A stretch of DNA of 55,724 bases. It comes from Burkholderiales bacterium (GTDB taxonomy: Bacteria > Pseudomonadota > Gammaproteobacteria > Burkholderiales > Casimicrobiaceae). This document shows, in pieces, positions 1 through 6,821 of this stretch. Each line of letters opens with the position of its first letter. Position 1 is the first letter of the stretch. A program made the translations under genes and the position numbers. Location of the stretch: positions 1 to 55,724 of the forward strand of contig JACMNN010000017.1 in assembly GCA_014378555.1 (NCBI GenBank), read 5' to 3'. The notes under the pieces are model-generated. The model saw only the letters and a program-made list of their open reading frames with translations. It was not told where the DNA came from and made no database searches.

Positions 1-681
1 CATTGTTTGCGCAGCAAACACTACGTCAACGTGGTGATCGCGGGCAAGCATCCGTCGCCGCAATGGCTGGCGATGGACGCGGCGGTTGCACACGCTGAGG
101 CGGGCGTGGGCATTTGGCACTGGGCAAGTAATGGCGTTGATGGCGATGGCGGCGTCGAGCCAGACGTGGTGATGGCCAGTGCGGGTGATGTGCCAACACT
201 TGAAACGCTGGCTGCCATTTCCATCCTTCGACAACATTTGCCGGAGTTAAAAATTCGTATGGTTAACGTGGTTGACCTGATGAAGTTACAGTCAGACTCC
301 GAGCATCCGCATGGCTTAACCGATGCCGCTTTCGACCAAATATTCACCAAAGATAAGCCGATCATCTTCGCGTTTCACGGCTATGCGGGGCTTATTCACC
401 GGCTCACCTATCGACGGAGTAACCACGCAAATTTGCACGTTCGCGGCTACAAGGAAGAGGGCACTATCACCACCGCGTTTGACATGACGGTGCTTAATGA
501 AATTGATCGTTTTCATCTCGCAATAGCCGCCATCGATCGCCTGCCACAGAGCAACGAAAACGGCGCCGGCCTTCGCCGTGATTTGCGCTACAAACTCGAA
601 ACGCACAAGGCCTACATCGACGAGCACGGCGAAGACATGCCTGAAATTCGTGAATGGAAATGGCAACATAGGGCACTATGA
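1..681 (+). CDS. Phosphoketolase, C-terminal part (5' end outside window)
   Basis: The frame is open from the first base, so only about the last 226 of roughly 790 residues of a D-xylulose-5-phosphate/fructose-6-phosphate phosphoketolase are present. The family cleaves xylulose-5-P or fructose-6-P with phosphate to acetyl phosphate in a thiamine-diphosphate-dependent reaction in the cytoplasm. Recognisable C-terminal stretches are [58 protein letters not shown] and the late [18 protein letters not shown]. The TTG at position 7 is an internal Leu codon, not a start. The stop overlaps the next gene's ATG (ATGA), which implies translational coupling with the histidine phosphatase. Family assignment is firm; substrate preference cannot be read from this part. 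Confidence 0.93.
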   Translation, partial: HCLRSKHYVNVVIAGKHPSPQWLAMDAAVAHAEAGVGIWHWASNGVDGDGGVEPDVVMASAGDVPTLETLAAISILRQHLPELKIRMVNVVDLMKLQSDSEHPHGLTDAAFDQIFTKDKPIIFAFHGYAGLIHRLTYRRSNHANLHVRGYKEEGTITTAFDMTVLNEIDRFHLAIAAIDRLPQSNENGAGLRRDLRYKLETHKAYIDEHGEDMPEIREWKWQHRAL

Positions 682-1271
682 CCGAAACCGTTGCCATACC
701 TCTGAAAATCCACCTGATTCGCCATGGTGAAACCGAGTGGTCGCTATCCGGACAGCACACCAGCCGCACCGACATTGCATTGACCGCACAGGGAGAACAG
801 CAGGCGCGCGAATTGGGACAGCGGCTGCGCGGCATCGACTTCACGCGCATTTTCACCAGCCCAAGAAAGCGCGCGCAGCAAACCTATGCGTTGAGTGGAT
901 TGACGGGCGTCAGTGAAATTGAGCCCGACCTGGCGGAGTGGGATTACGGCGATTACGAAGGCCAGCGCTCGGCCGATATTCGCGCGGCAAGACCCGGCTG
1001 GAATTTGTTTCGCGACGGTTGCCCGAACGGCGAATCGCCAGCGCAGGTCTGCCAACGGGTGGATCGGTTCATCGATCGCCTGCGCGCATCAATCGGCGAT
1101 GTCGCCCTGTTTACGCATGGTCATCTGGGCAGCGTGATCGCGGCGCGGTGGATTGGCTTGTCGATAACAAACGCCGAAAATCTGCCGCTGGCAACAGCCT
1201 CACTGAGCGTGCTTGCATTTAAAGCCAACAATGCTGGCGTGCCCGTCATTGCGCTTTTCAATTCGCGCTAA
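678..1271 (+). CDS. Histidine phosphatase family protein (phosphoglycerate mutase-like)
   Basis: This 197-residue protein carries the branch-1 histidine phosphatase signature LIRHGETEW near residue 13, whose His is the phospho-acceptor. The arginine motif [11 protein letters not shown] follows around residue 57, and the second catalytic His lies in FTHGHLGSV near residue 147. It probably dephosphorylates a small phosphometabolite in the cytoplasm. The 4-nt overlap with the phosphoketolase gene suggests a linked role in sugar-phosphate metabolism, but that is inference from context. The family is very broad (GpmB, CobC, SixA types), so no substrate is claimed. Confidence 0.88.
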   Translation: MTETVAIPLKIHLIRHGETEWSLSGQHTSRTDIALTAQGEQQARELGQRLRGIDFTRIFTSPRKRAQQTYALSGLTGVSEIEPDLAEWDYGDYEGQRSADIRAARPGWNLFRDGCPNGESPAQVCQRVDRFIDRLRASIGDVALFTHGHLGSVIAARWIGLSITNAENLPLATASLSVLAFKANNAGVPVIALFNSR

Positions 1272-1308
1272 GAGACCACCATAAAGTGCGTTTGACACAA
1301 GCCGACGC

Positions 1309-1893
1309 TCAAGCGTTAAACGGCACCACCGGTGCAATCGGATCGAAATCAATCCAATCTCCGGCCACAATATTGCCTTGCACCTGTCCAATGTCCATGC
1401 CGTTGTAGGTGCGCAGTACCTGACACGCCAGCGCCCGCAGCGCATCGGTGTCGGCCACCACCGCCACCAGCATGCCTGACTTGCGGGGCGGCGCTATGGG
1501 TGCGGTAACTTCCGATGCAGTCGTAGTTTTGGGATTGGCTTGGTCATCTTTAATGCCGTCGAGCACTCCGTACAGCGACCCGATCCAAGCGCCCATGCCA
1601 GCGCCGGCAACCACAGCCGCAGGCCCAAGAATCGGCAGCGTGGCAAGGCCGGTGATCAAACCGACCGAGCCGCCTACGGTGGCCGCAACCGCCCCAGCGC
1701 CGGTCGCGTTCTCCATACCCGGTGACTTCATCTCGTCGCCACCGATGGGATACAGGTCATGCTGACCCGGTGTGCCCACGTAAAAAGAGGTGGTTTGATT
1801 TGCTAAAAATCCCTCAGCCTGCAGCGCAGACGCCGCAGCTAGCGATTCAGACTGTTGCTGAAATCTAGCGGTAATGATGGCACTCATATCCAA
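1309..1893 (-). CDS. Hypothetical protein with a glycine-zipper membrane segment
   Basis: A 194-residue protein. Residues about 1-60 are soluble. They are followed by a 50-residue Gly/Ala-rich hydrophobic hairpin (about 64-114, with GAGAVAATVGGSVGL and AGAGMGAWIGSLYG) typical of glycine-zipper segments that insert into or pack against membranes. The C-terminal part ends in a small alpha/beta-looking stretch (MLVAVVADTDALRALA). Similar architecture occurs in DUF1269-like general-stress proteins. It shares a strand with the Dps-like gene 35 bp upstream, so the two may form a stress-related unit. The function is not known; the gene itself looks real because its codon use matches its neighbours. 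Confidence 0.7.
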   Translation of the reverse strand: MDMSAIITARFQQQSESLAAASALQAEGFLANQTTSFYVGTPGQHDLYPIGGDEMKSPGMENATGAGAVAATVGGSVGLITGLATLPILGPAAVVAGAGMGAWIGSLYGVLDGIKDDQANPKTTTASEVTAPIAPPRKSGMLVAVVADTDALRALACQVLRTYNGMDIGQVQGNIVAGDWIDFDPIAPVVPFNA

Positions 1894-1928
1894 CTCCTAA
1901 CAGTGGCTGTGATCTTATAAAGGGCGGC

Positions 1929-2480
1929 TCAGTGCCCGGCACTGTCGGCCGGCCGGCCCGATTCGAACAGAAACCACGTTCGCCGCTCGCTCTCGTCAAT
2001 CCACACCTCGATCAGGCTTGCAGTGGCGATGTCCTCGTGTTCTTCGCAGACGCCGTGCGCTGCTCGTAGGCTCGACACCAGCGTTTTGTTGTCTTCGCAC
2101 AGCTCGGCCAGCATGTCCGACGGATCGACGTAGTCGGCGTCGTTGTCTTTAACGCGTTGCAGGCGTGCAATGTGACCGATGGATCTGAGCGTGGTGCCGC
2201 CTAATTTGCGAATTCGCTCAGCCACAGGGTCGGTCATTGCGTAAATTTGCTCGGATTGCTCGTCGAGCAGCACGTGGTAGTCGCGAAAATGTGGCCCGCT
2301 CATGTGCCAATGAAAATTTTTGGTTTTCAAATACAGCGCAAACACGTCGGCCAGAATGCCGTTCATGGCGGCGGATATATCGCGCACTGCTTCTGGGCTC
2401 CGGTCGGTGGGTGTTCGTAGGGGCAACATCTGTCGCGCCTTTGCGCTCATGGAATCCGGCATGTTTGGCGTCTTTTTCAT
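1929..2480 (-). CDS. Dps family DNA-binding/ferroxidase protein
   Basis: A 183-residue ferritin-like four-helix protein. The Dps ferroxidase signature is visible as KNFHWHMSGPHFRDYHVLLD (around residues 54-73), with the His and Asp/Glu ligands of the inter-subunit iron site, and EQIYAMTDPVAERIRKLGG follows. Dps proteins form dodecamers that oxidise and store Fe(II) with hydrogen peroxide and often coat DNA in stationary phase. The N-terminus has Lys/Arg residues (MKKTPNMPDSMSAKARQ) that could contact DNA. A possible sigma70-like promoter lies about 80-105 bp upstream (separate entry). The family is clear; DNA binding is not proven by sequence. Confidence 0.9.
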   Translation of the reverse strand: MKKTPNMPDSMSAKARQMLPLRTPTDRSPEAVRDISAAMNGILADVFALYLKTKNFHWHMSGPHFRDYHVLLDEQSEQIYAMTDPVAERIRKLGGTTLRSIGHIARLQRVKDNDADYVDPSDMLAELCEDNKTLVSSLRAAHGVCEEHEDIATASLIEVWIDESERRTWFLFESGRPADSAGH

Positions 2481-2557
2481 GGTGACTTTTTTCCGTACGG
2501 TTGAGGGATATGCGGCCCGACGCGGCTGCGCGAGGGCAGTTAAACAGCTCGTTTCAA

Positions 2558-2586
2558 CAGCTACCTTCGGGACGGCGTAATGTCAA
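2558..2586 (-). promoter_or_regulatory. Candidate promoter of the Dps-like gene
   Basis: Read on the minus strand there is a perfect TTGACA at 2586-2581, then a 17-base spacer and TAGCTG at 2563-2558 as a weak -10. The spacing is ideal but the -10 matches poorly, so an activator or a stationary-phase sigma factor would be expected if it is used. Nothing else gene-like is seen in 2481-2710. Confidence 0.35.
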
Positions 2587-2710
2587 AACGTTAAGTAGCA
2601 AAGATAACTTTGAAGGTCCGTTCCAGAGGTCAGACAAGCGCCCGCCGCGGCGTCATCCACAGGCCTGATAGTGTTCATGCTCACAATGATGAATGGCCGC
2701 GCAAAAACCC

Positions 2711-2900
2711 TGATCCTGTCAACATTTCGTTGAGTGATTAAGCGAATCATTAAAGGCTGATTCGTGGGGCCTGTGTTGCAGACATTTCCGCGCTCATTGA
2801 GGGTGAGATATTTCGTTGGTTTGGGGACATTGACTCAGTCATGTCCTCGCATAGTGGGCTCGGCTCCCGATTAAAAATAGTGGTGTTCTCGAATCCTGCA
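2711..2900. repeat. 190-bp direct repeat, copy R1
   Basis: This segment is repeated in the same orientation at 6263-6452. Aligned by hand the two copies have equal length, no gaps and about 14 mismatches (about 93 percent identical). Similarity stops abruptly on both sides. Inside are an inverted repeat CGAATCA/TGATTCG (2743-2749/2758-2764) and a palindrome centred on TGACTCAGTCA. The right edge cuts into an IS3 transposase reading frame on the minus strand. I do not recognise the element; it could be a MITE-like unit or part of an IS end. Confidence 0.85.
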
Positions 2901-3347
2901 GGCCACAAACACCCAGCCTTCTTTTGTCCACAGGTACGTAATGTCGGAAAGCCACACCTGATTGGGCGCTCGGGCGTGGGTGTGCGTGAAATCCTGCTCC
3001 AGCAGATTCGGCGCGATGGGCAGCGTGTGTGCCGAATCGGTCGTGAGCTTGTACTTGCGCCCCGCTTTGGCTTTCAGCCCCAGTGCCCGCATCAGCACGC
3101 GTACACGCTCATAGCTGCCCGTGTAGCCGTGCTGCCGACAGAGTTCTCGGTACAGACGCGGCGCGCCGTATTTGCCTTTGAAGGCGGCGAATTCACGCCT
3201 GATTGAATCGGTCAGCGCATCGCGCTTGACGGCCATTAACGAGGCGGGACGATTCAACCAAGCGTGGTAGCCCGCCTGCGTCACGCGCAGCACACGGCAG
3301 ATCACCGGCAGCGGAAACTCCCCCACCAAATCGCTCTCGATGAAGGC
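2901..3347 (-). pseudogene. IS3-family transposase orfB, N-terminal fragment
   Basis: The minus-strand frame encodes the N-terminal half of an IS3 OrfB: FPLPVICRVLRVTQAGYHAW (HTH_21-type region), YGAPRLYRELCRQHGYTGS, and the start of the integrase core with the first catalytic Asp in QVWLSDITYL. It breaks off after KEGWVFVA where repeat R1 begins, so the second Asp and the Glu of the DDE triad are missing. An in-frame TAG at 3350-3348 sits where IS3 fusion proteins usually continue (VK-stop-AFIES), probably a nonsense mutation of a Tyr codon. The protein cannot be active. Confidence 0.88.
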
Positions 3348-3352
3348 CTATT

Positions 3353-3673
3353 TCACAGGCTTCCGCGAGCGAAAGCGGTTGATCCGCGCACCAGTAGGTG
3401 CGCAGCTGCTTTTTTTAAGATGGATACCTGCATCTTTAACCGTGAGTTCTCCGCCTTGATGCGAGCAATCTCGGCTTGCTCGGGAGACACTGTGCGGCGC
3501 CCTGCATCTTTGGTCAATGCGCCGGTCTGGTACTGCTTCTCCCACTGCTGCACAAGCTTCGGCAACCGGTCAAATTTGGCGCCCGTTTGCGTGAACGCGA
3601 GGTTTTCCGCTAACTTGTGCCGAACCACTTCAGCCTTGGACTCCAGCGTAAACGCCGGACGAGCGAGTTTCAA
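3353..3673 (-). pseudogene. IS3-family transposase orfA
   Basis: A 106-codon frame with the end of an IS3 OrfA: the coiled-coil/leucine-zipper part EQAEIARIKAENSRLKMQV followed by SILKKAAAHLL. The run of seven A residues (minus strand, 3416-3410) inside the ILKKA codons is the usual slippery site for programmed -1 frameshifting into orfB. The N-terminal HTH is only weakly recognisable. Because orfB is truncated and carries a stop, this copy is a relic even though its own frame is open. Confidence 0.75.
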
Positions 3674-4005
3674 TTTGCCGGGTTTGTTTATCTAATTCCA
3701 TCTCAATTTACCGTTCTCTAAGTACGCAACGGACATCCTACAGGTTCACAGGTTCTTGAGTATTGATAGCAAGTATTCGAACGCAGCGCGAGGCCGAGCA
3801 ACGGTCCTGCTACGAAATTGCTTTGACGCCCCAAATCGGAACGCTCAAGAAATTTGATGATCGAATGCTAACTTTGACTACGGCACTTGTGCAACTCCTA
3901 GGATGGAGCCGCTAAGTGTCTAATCCTGTTGTCGATGCCAAGCGCATAACTGTGATCATGCCCGCCGGTCCCTCCACATGTACTTCAACGCAGAGAGTAT
4001 TTTTT
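3674..4005. other. Gene-free stretch between IS orfA and SDR gene
   Basis: This 332-base stretch holds the presumed left end of the IS3 relic and the upstream region of the SDR gene. A TTGACT (3874-3879) with TAGGAT (3899-3904), 19 bases apart, is a mediocre promoter candidate for the SDR gene. GGAG at 3905-3908 stands 7 bases before a GTG at 3916 in the SDR frame. No RNA gene or other structure is seen. Confidence 0.4.
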
Positions 4006-4860
4006 ATGATGCAACACGACAATCCCGTATGGCTTATCACCGGGTGTTCAACTGGCTTCGGACGCGAATTGGCCCGACTCATTTTGGCGCGTGGATGGCG
4101 TGGCGTGGTCACCGCACGTGATCCATCAACCGTAGCAGATATTGCTGCCGGGCATGAAAACCAGGCCCTGGTGCTTGCGCTTGACGTGACCCAGCGGGCG
4201 CAGATTGCCGACGCGGTCGCCGCAGCCCAGCAGAGATTTGGCCGTGTTGACGTTCTCGTCAATAACGCAGGATATGGCTACCTCGCGGCGATCGAAGAAG
4301 GTGAGGAAGCCGCCGTGCGCGCCATGTTCGAGGCCAATGTATTTGGTCTCATCGATATGACTAAGGCCGTGCTGCCGATCATGCGTGCTCAAAGTAGTGG
4401 CTTGATTGTCAACGTCTCATCGATCGGTGGCCTCACCAGCTTTGCCGCCACCGGCTATTACCACGGCAGCAAATACGCGGTGGAGGGTATTTCGGAATCG
4501 CTCGCCATCGAGGTCAAGCCGCTTGGCATTGACGTGATGATTGTTGAGCCGGGCCCGTTCCGGACGAACTGGGCCGGGCCATCAATCAAGCAATCAGCGA
4601 CCCGCATTGACGCTTACGCAGCAACCGCAGGTGAACGGCGCAAGCAGACAGAAGCTCGCAGTGGTAAGCAGGCGGGCGACCCGGTCCGCGCTGCTCAGGC
4701 GATCATTGATGCGGCGCTGTCGGACACGCCACCGCTTCGCTTGTTGCTCGGCAAAGCCGCACTCGATCTCGCGCGCAAGAAGCTGGATATGATGAAAAAC
4801 GACTTCGACACTTGGGAGTCCACCACGCTCGGCGCTGACTTTCCACCCGGCGAAGGCTGA
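4006..4860 (+). CDS. Short-chain dehydrogenase/reductase (SDR) oxidoreductase
   Basis: A classical SDR of about 284 residues. It has the cofactor loop TGCSTGFG near the N-terminus, the NNAG motif (VDVLVNNAGYGY), the catalytic Ser in VNVSSIGG, and YHGSK as the active-site YxxxK. VEPGPFRTNW follows, as in many oxidoreductases of unknown substrate. It should be an NAD(P)-dependent cytoplasmic oxidoreductase. The frame is open from GTG 3916, which has a good GGAG 7 bases upstream, but that start would add 30 residues atypical for the family. ATG 4006 is therefore preferred. It lies inside an IS-bounded islet, so it may be acquired cargo. Confidence 0.9.
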   Translation: MMQHDNPVWLITGCSTGFGRELARLILARGWRGVVTARDPSTVADIAAGHENQALVLALDVTQRAQIADAVAAAQQRFGRVDVLVNNAGYGYLAAIEEGEEAAVRAMFEANVFGLIDMTKAVLPIMRAQSSGLIVNVSSIGGLTSFAATGYYHGSKYAVEGISESLAIEVKPLGIDVMIVEPGPFRTNWAGPSIKQSATRIDAYAATAGERRKQTEARSGKQAGDPVRAAQAIIDAALSDTPPLRLLLGKAALDLARKKLDMMKNDFDTWESTTLGADFPPGEG

Positions 4861-5021
4861 GGCGCAGCCCCCACTTGTGAGCTTCCCCGCTAGGAATGAA
4901 GGGTAGCATGCAAATTTAGAAGAAAGGCTGACTCCGGGTCGATGACTCGCTCGGCCTCACAGACCGAAGCGTAAGATTTAGTTTCGGGAGCGCTCTTTTT
5001 TCAGTCCAAGTGGTCAATACA

Positions 5022-6293
5022 ATGAATAATCGGTTGTTGCTAGGGGCGCTTTCTTCGCTGGCTGTTTGTCTCACGCCTTTTGCCCATGCTTTAGAGGTTT
5101 CTCGCGCAGAAGCTTTGCAAATAACGACTGCAGCCGTTCAGCCTGCGATGGAAAAAAATCAAATCCCAGGCGTTGCTGTCGGACTGATTTTTCATGGCCA
5201 AACCTACGTTTTTAATTACGGCATGGCATCAGTCGAGGGTCAGCACCCGGTAACTGATGCCACAATTTTCGAAATTGGCTCTGTCAGCAAAGCTTTTACT
5301 GCCACCCTGGCCACCTACGCAGAGACCCGTGGACATTTAAAGCTTTCCGACATCGTGGCGAGCTATCTTCTTGAACTTGAAGGTACGGACTTCGGCCAAC
5401 TGCAGCTCTATCACCTCGGCACGCACACAACTGGTGGATTGCCCCTGCAAGTACCGGACAATGTTCGAAATCAGGAGCAACTCCTGAGTTATTTTCGTGC
5501 CTGGAAGCCGAATTACAAGTCGGGCGCGGTGCGCACCTACGCCAACCCAAGCATTGGCACCTTAGGTCTGATTGCAGCAAAGAGCATGCGTCAAGACTTC
5601 AGTGCCGTCATGAGCGATAAAATTTTCCAACCTCTTGGACTAACAAGCACCTACTTTAGTGCCCCTGCCGCGAAGTTAACAAGCTATGCGTTTGGCTACA
5701 CGAAAGACAAAGCGCCCGTTCGAGTCAGTCCGGGCATGCTTGCTAATGAGGCTTACGGTGTGAAGACCACGGCCACAGACCTGACCCAGTTTCTGAAGGC
5801 GAATATGAACATGCTTCCGCTTGGCAGCACACTACAAACCGCTTTGGACAACACCCGTAAGAGCTACTTTCAGGTTGGCGCTATGTCGCAAGACCTAGTT
5901 TGGGAGGAGTATGCGCTGCCCGTTGATTTGCAAGTGCTGCAAAAAGGCAACTCCGGCGCGATGATTTACAACCCCATCCCCGTCGTTGCGAAAATTCCGC
6001 CAGCAGCCCCGCGAGCGAACGTATGGGTCAACAAGACCGGCTCAACCAACGGTTTTGGTGCCTACGTTGCTTTCGTTCCCTCAAAGCACTTTGGCATCGT
6101 CGTGCTGGCCAACAAGAACTATCCGAACGAGGAACGCGTGGAGATTGCTCACAGAATCTTCGAGGCGCTCGCTAAATTGCGAGTTATCTCAAGCGTAATC
6201 CATAGCGACAGCATTGACAGAAGTGGCCCCACAAATTTAGACAAAGGGTTTAGGTGGGAACATGATCCTGTCAACATTTCGTGGAGTGATTAA
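5022..6293 (+). CDS. Class C (AmpC-type) serine beta-lactamase or related penicillin-interacting hydrolase
   Basis: A 423-residue secreted protein. A signal peptide (MNNRLLLGALSSLAVCL to AHA, about 24 residues) is followed by all three class C motifs at usual spacing: S87-V-S-K90 (nucleophile), Y173-A-N175, and K338-T-G340. The substrate would be beta-lactams in the periplasm, although DD-peptidases and esterases share the fold. The family body normally ends near HRIFEAL (about residue 385). Here about 37 extra residues follow, and the last ten codons plus the stop are supplied by repeat R2, so the native C-terminus was overwritten by IS sequence. GTG 5010 is an alternative start but would spoil the signal peptide. 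Confidence 0.88.
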   Translation: MNNRLLLGALSSLAVCLTPFAHALEVSRAEALQITTAAVQPAMEKNQIPGVAVGLIFHGQTYVFNYGMASVEGQHPVTDATIFEIGSVSKAFTATLATYAETRGHLKLSDIVASYLLELEGTDFGQLQLYHLGTHTTGGLPLQVPDNVRNQEQLLSYFRAWKPNYKSGAVRTYANPSIGTLGLIAAKSMRQDFSAVMSDKIFQPLGLTSTYFSAPAAKLTSYAFGYTKDKAPVRVSPGMLANEAYGVKTTATDLTQFLKANMNMLPLGSTLQTALDNTRKSYFQVGAMSQDLVWEEYALPVDLQVLQKGNSGAMIYNPIPVVAKIPPAAPRANVWVNKTGSTNGFGAYVAFVPSKHFGIVVLANKNYPNEERVEIAHRIFEALAKLRVISSVIHSDSIDRSGPTNLDKGFRWEHDPVNISWSD

Positions 6294-6452
6294 GCGAATC
6301 ATTAAAGGCTTATTCGTGGGGCCAGTGTTGCAGACATTTCCGCGCTCATCGAGCGTGAGATGTTTCGTTGGTTTGCGGACATTGACTCAGTCATGTCCTC
6401 GCCTGATAGGCTCGGCTCGCGATTAAAAATAGTGATGTTCTTGAATCCTGCA
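6263..6452. repeat. 190-bp direct repeat, copy R2
   Basis: Second copy of the repeat described at 2711-2900. It has the same length and orientation and about 14 differences. Its left edge lies within the beta-lactamase frame and supplies the stop (6291-6293). Its right edge abuts the C-terminal codons of a minus-strand IS3 orfB. The palindrome around TGACTCAGTCA (GGACAT to TGTCC arms) is conserved in both copies. Confidence 0.85.
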
Positions 6453-6625
6453 CTTGCTGCCATAGTCGCCGCCAAGCGTTGCGCCTCAAACTCGCGTCGA
6501 AACGCCCGCGTTGATTGCCAGTTCAGGGATGAACGCATCCGCGTGGTGTTGTAGAACCCTTCGATGTAGCCAAACACGCAGCGCTTGGCTTCTTCCCGTG
6601 TCTCAAAGCCCCGCCCGTGCGTCCC
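6453..6625 (-). pseudogene. IS3-family transposase orfB, C-terminal fragment (minus strand)
   Basis: The minus frame encodes THGRGFETREEAKRCVFGYI then EGFYNTTRMRSSLNW. This is the region of an IS3 OrfB around and after the third catalytic residue, ending near FEAQRLAA. It may be the missing tail of the orfB piece at 2901-3347, with about 80 intervening residues lost. The fragment is bounded by R2 on one side and by an oppositely oriented IS3 tail on the other. Confidence 0.8.
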
Positions 6626-6748
6626 GTCGACCAATTCATCCGGATCGTGGACGCCTACATCCGCTGGTATAACGAAAAGCGCATCAAGATTTCCCTTGGC
6701 TCACTCAGTCCGCAGGAATACCGGGAGAGCTTAGGCATTACGGCATAA
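6626..6748 (+). pseudogene. IS3-family transposase, C-terminal 40 codons (plus strand)
   Basis: The frame reads VDQFIRIVDAYIRWYNEKR, then SLGSLSPQEYRESLGI, ending at TAA 6746-6748. This is the characteristic tail of IS3-group OrfB proteins, but of a different IS from the minus-strand fragment it abuts. A candidate right terminal repeat (6753-6772) follows 4 bases later. A candidate matching left end (about 12 of 20 bases) lies at 6223-6242 inside the beta-lactamase tail. This suggests an IS whose interior was replaced by R2 and the other fragment. Confidence 0.8.
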
Positions 6749-6821
6749 ACCAGTCCAAGTTTTACGCCGCACCCCCATTCGTGGCTCTGAAGCGCGAACC
6801 AGCGCAACGTTCTGCAACAAA

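Larger units (their letters stand above)
2711..6772. mobile_element. Accessory islet of IS3-family remnants with SDR and beta-lactamase genes
   Basis: Between the conserved dps-like gene and glnD lie two copies of a 190-bp repeat, IS3-family transposase fragments in both orientations, and two cargo genes (SDR oxidoreductase, class C beta-lactamase). The content and broken genes mark the segment as horizontally acquired and rearranged. The repeats bracket 2901-6262, which holds an orfB N-terminal piece, orfA and both cargo genes. No intact transposase remains, so present mobility would need help in trans or homologous recombination between the repeats. Confidence 0.75.

Noticed and set aside
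2820..2850. TGACTCAGTCA in the repeat as a regulator site
   Set aside because: It is part of an imperfect palindrome conserved in both repeat copies and is better explained as structure of the element; resemblance to a eukaryotic factor site is irrelevant here.
3916..4005. Upstream GTG start for the SDR gene with a good GGAG
   Set aside because: It would add 30 residues with no SDR similarity before the cofactor motif, so ATG 4006 fits the family better, although it cannot be excluded.
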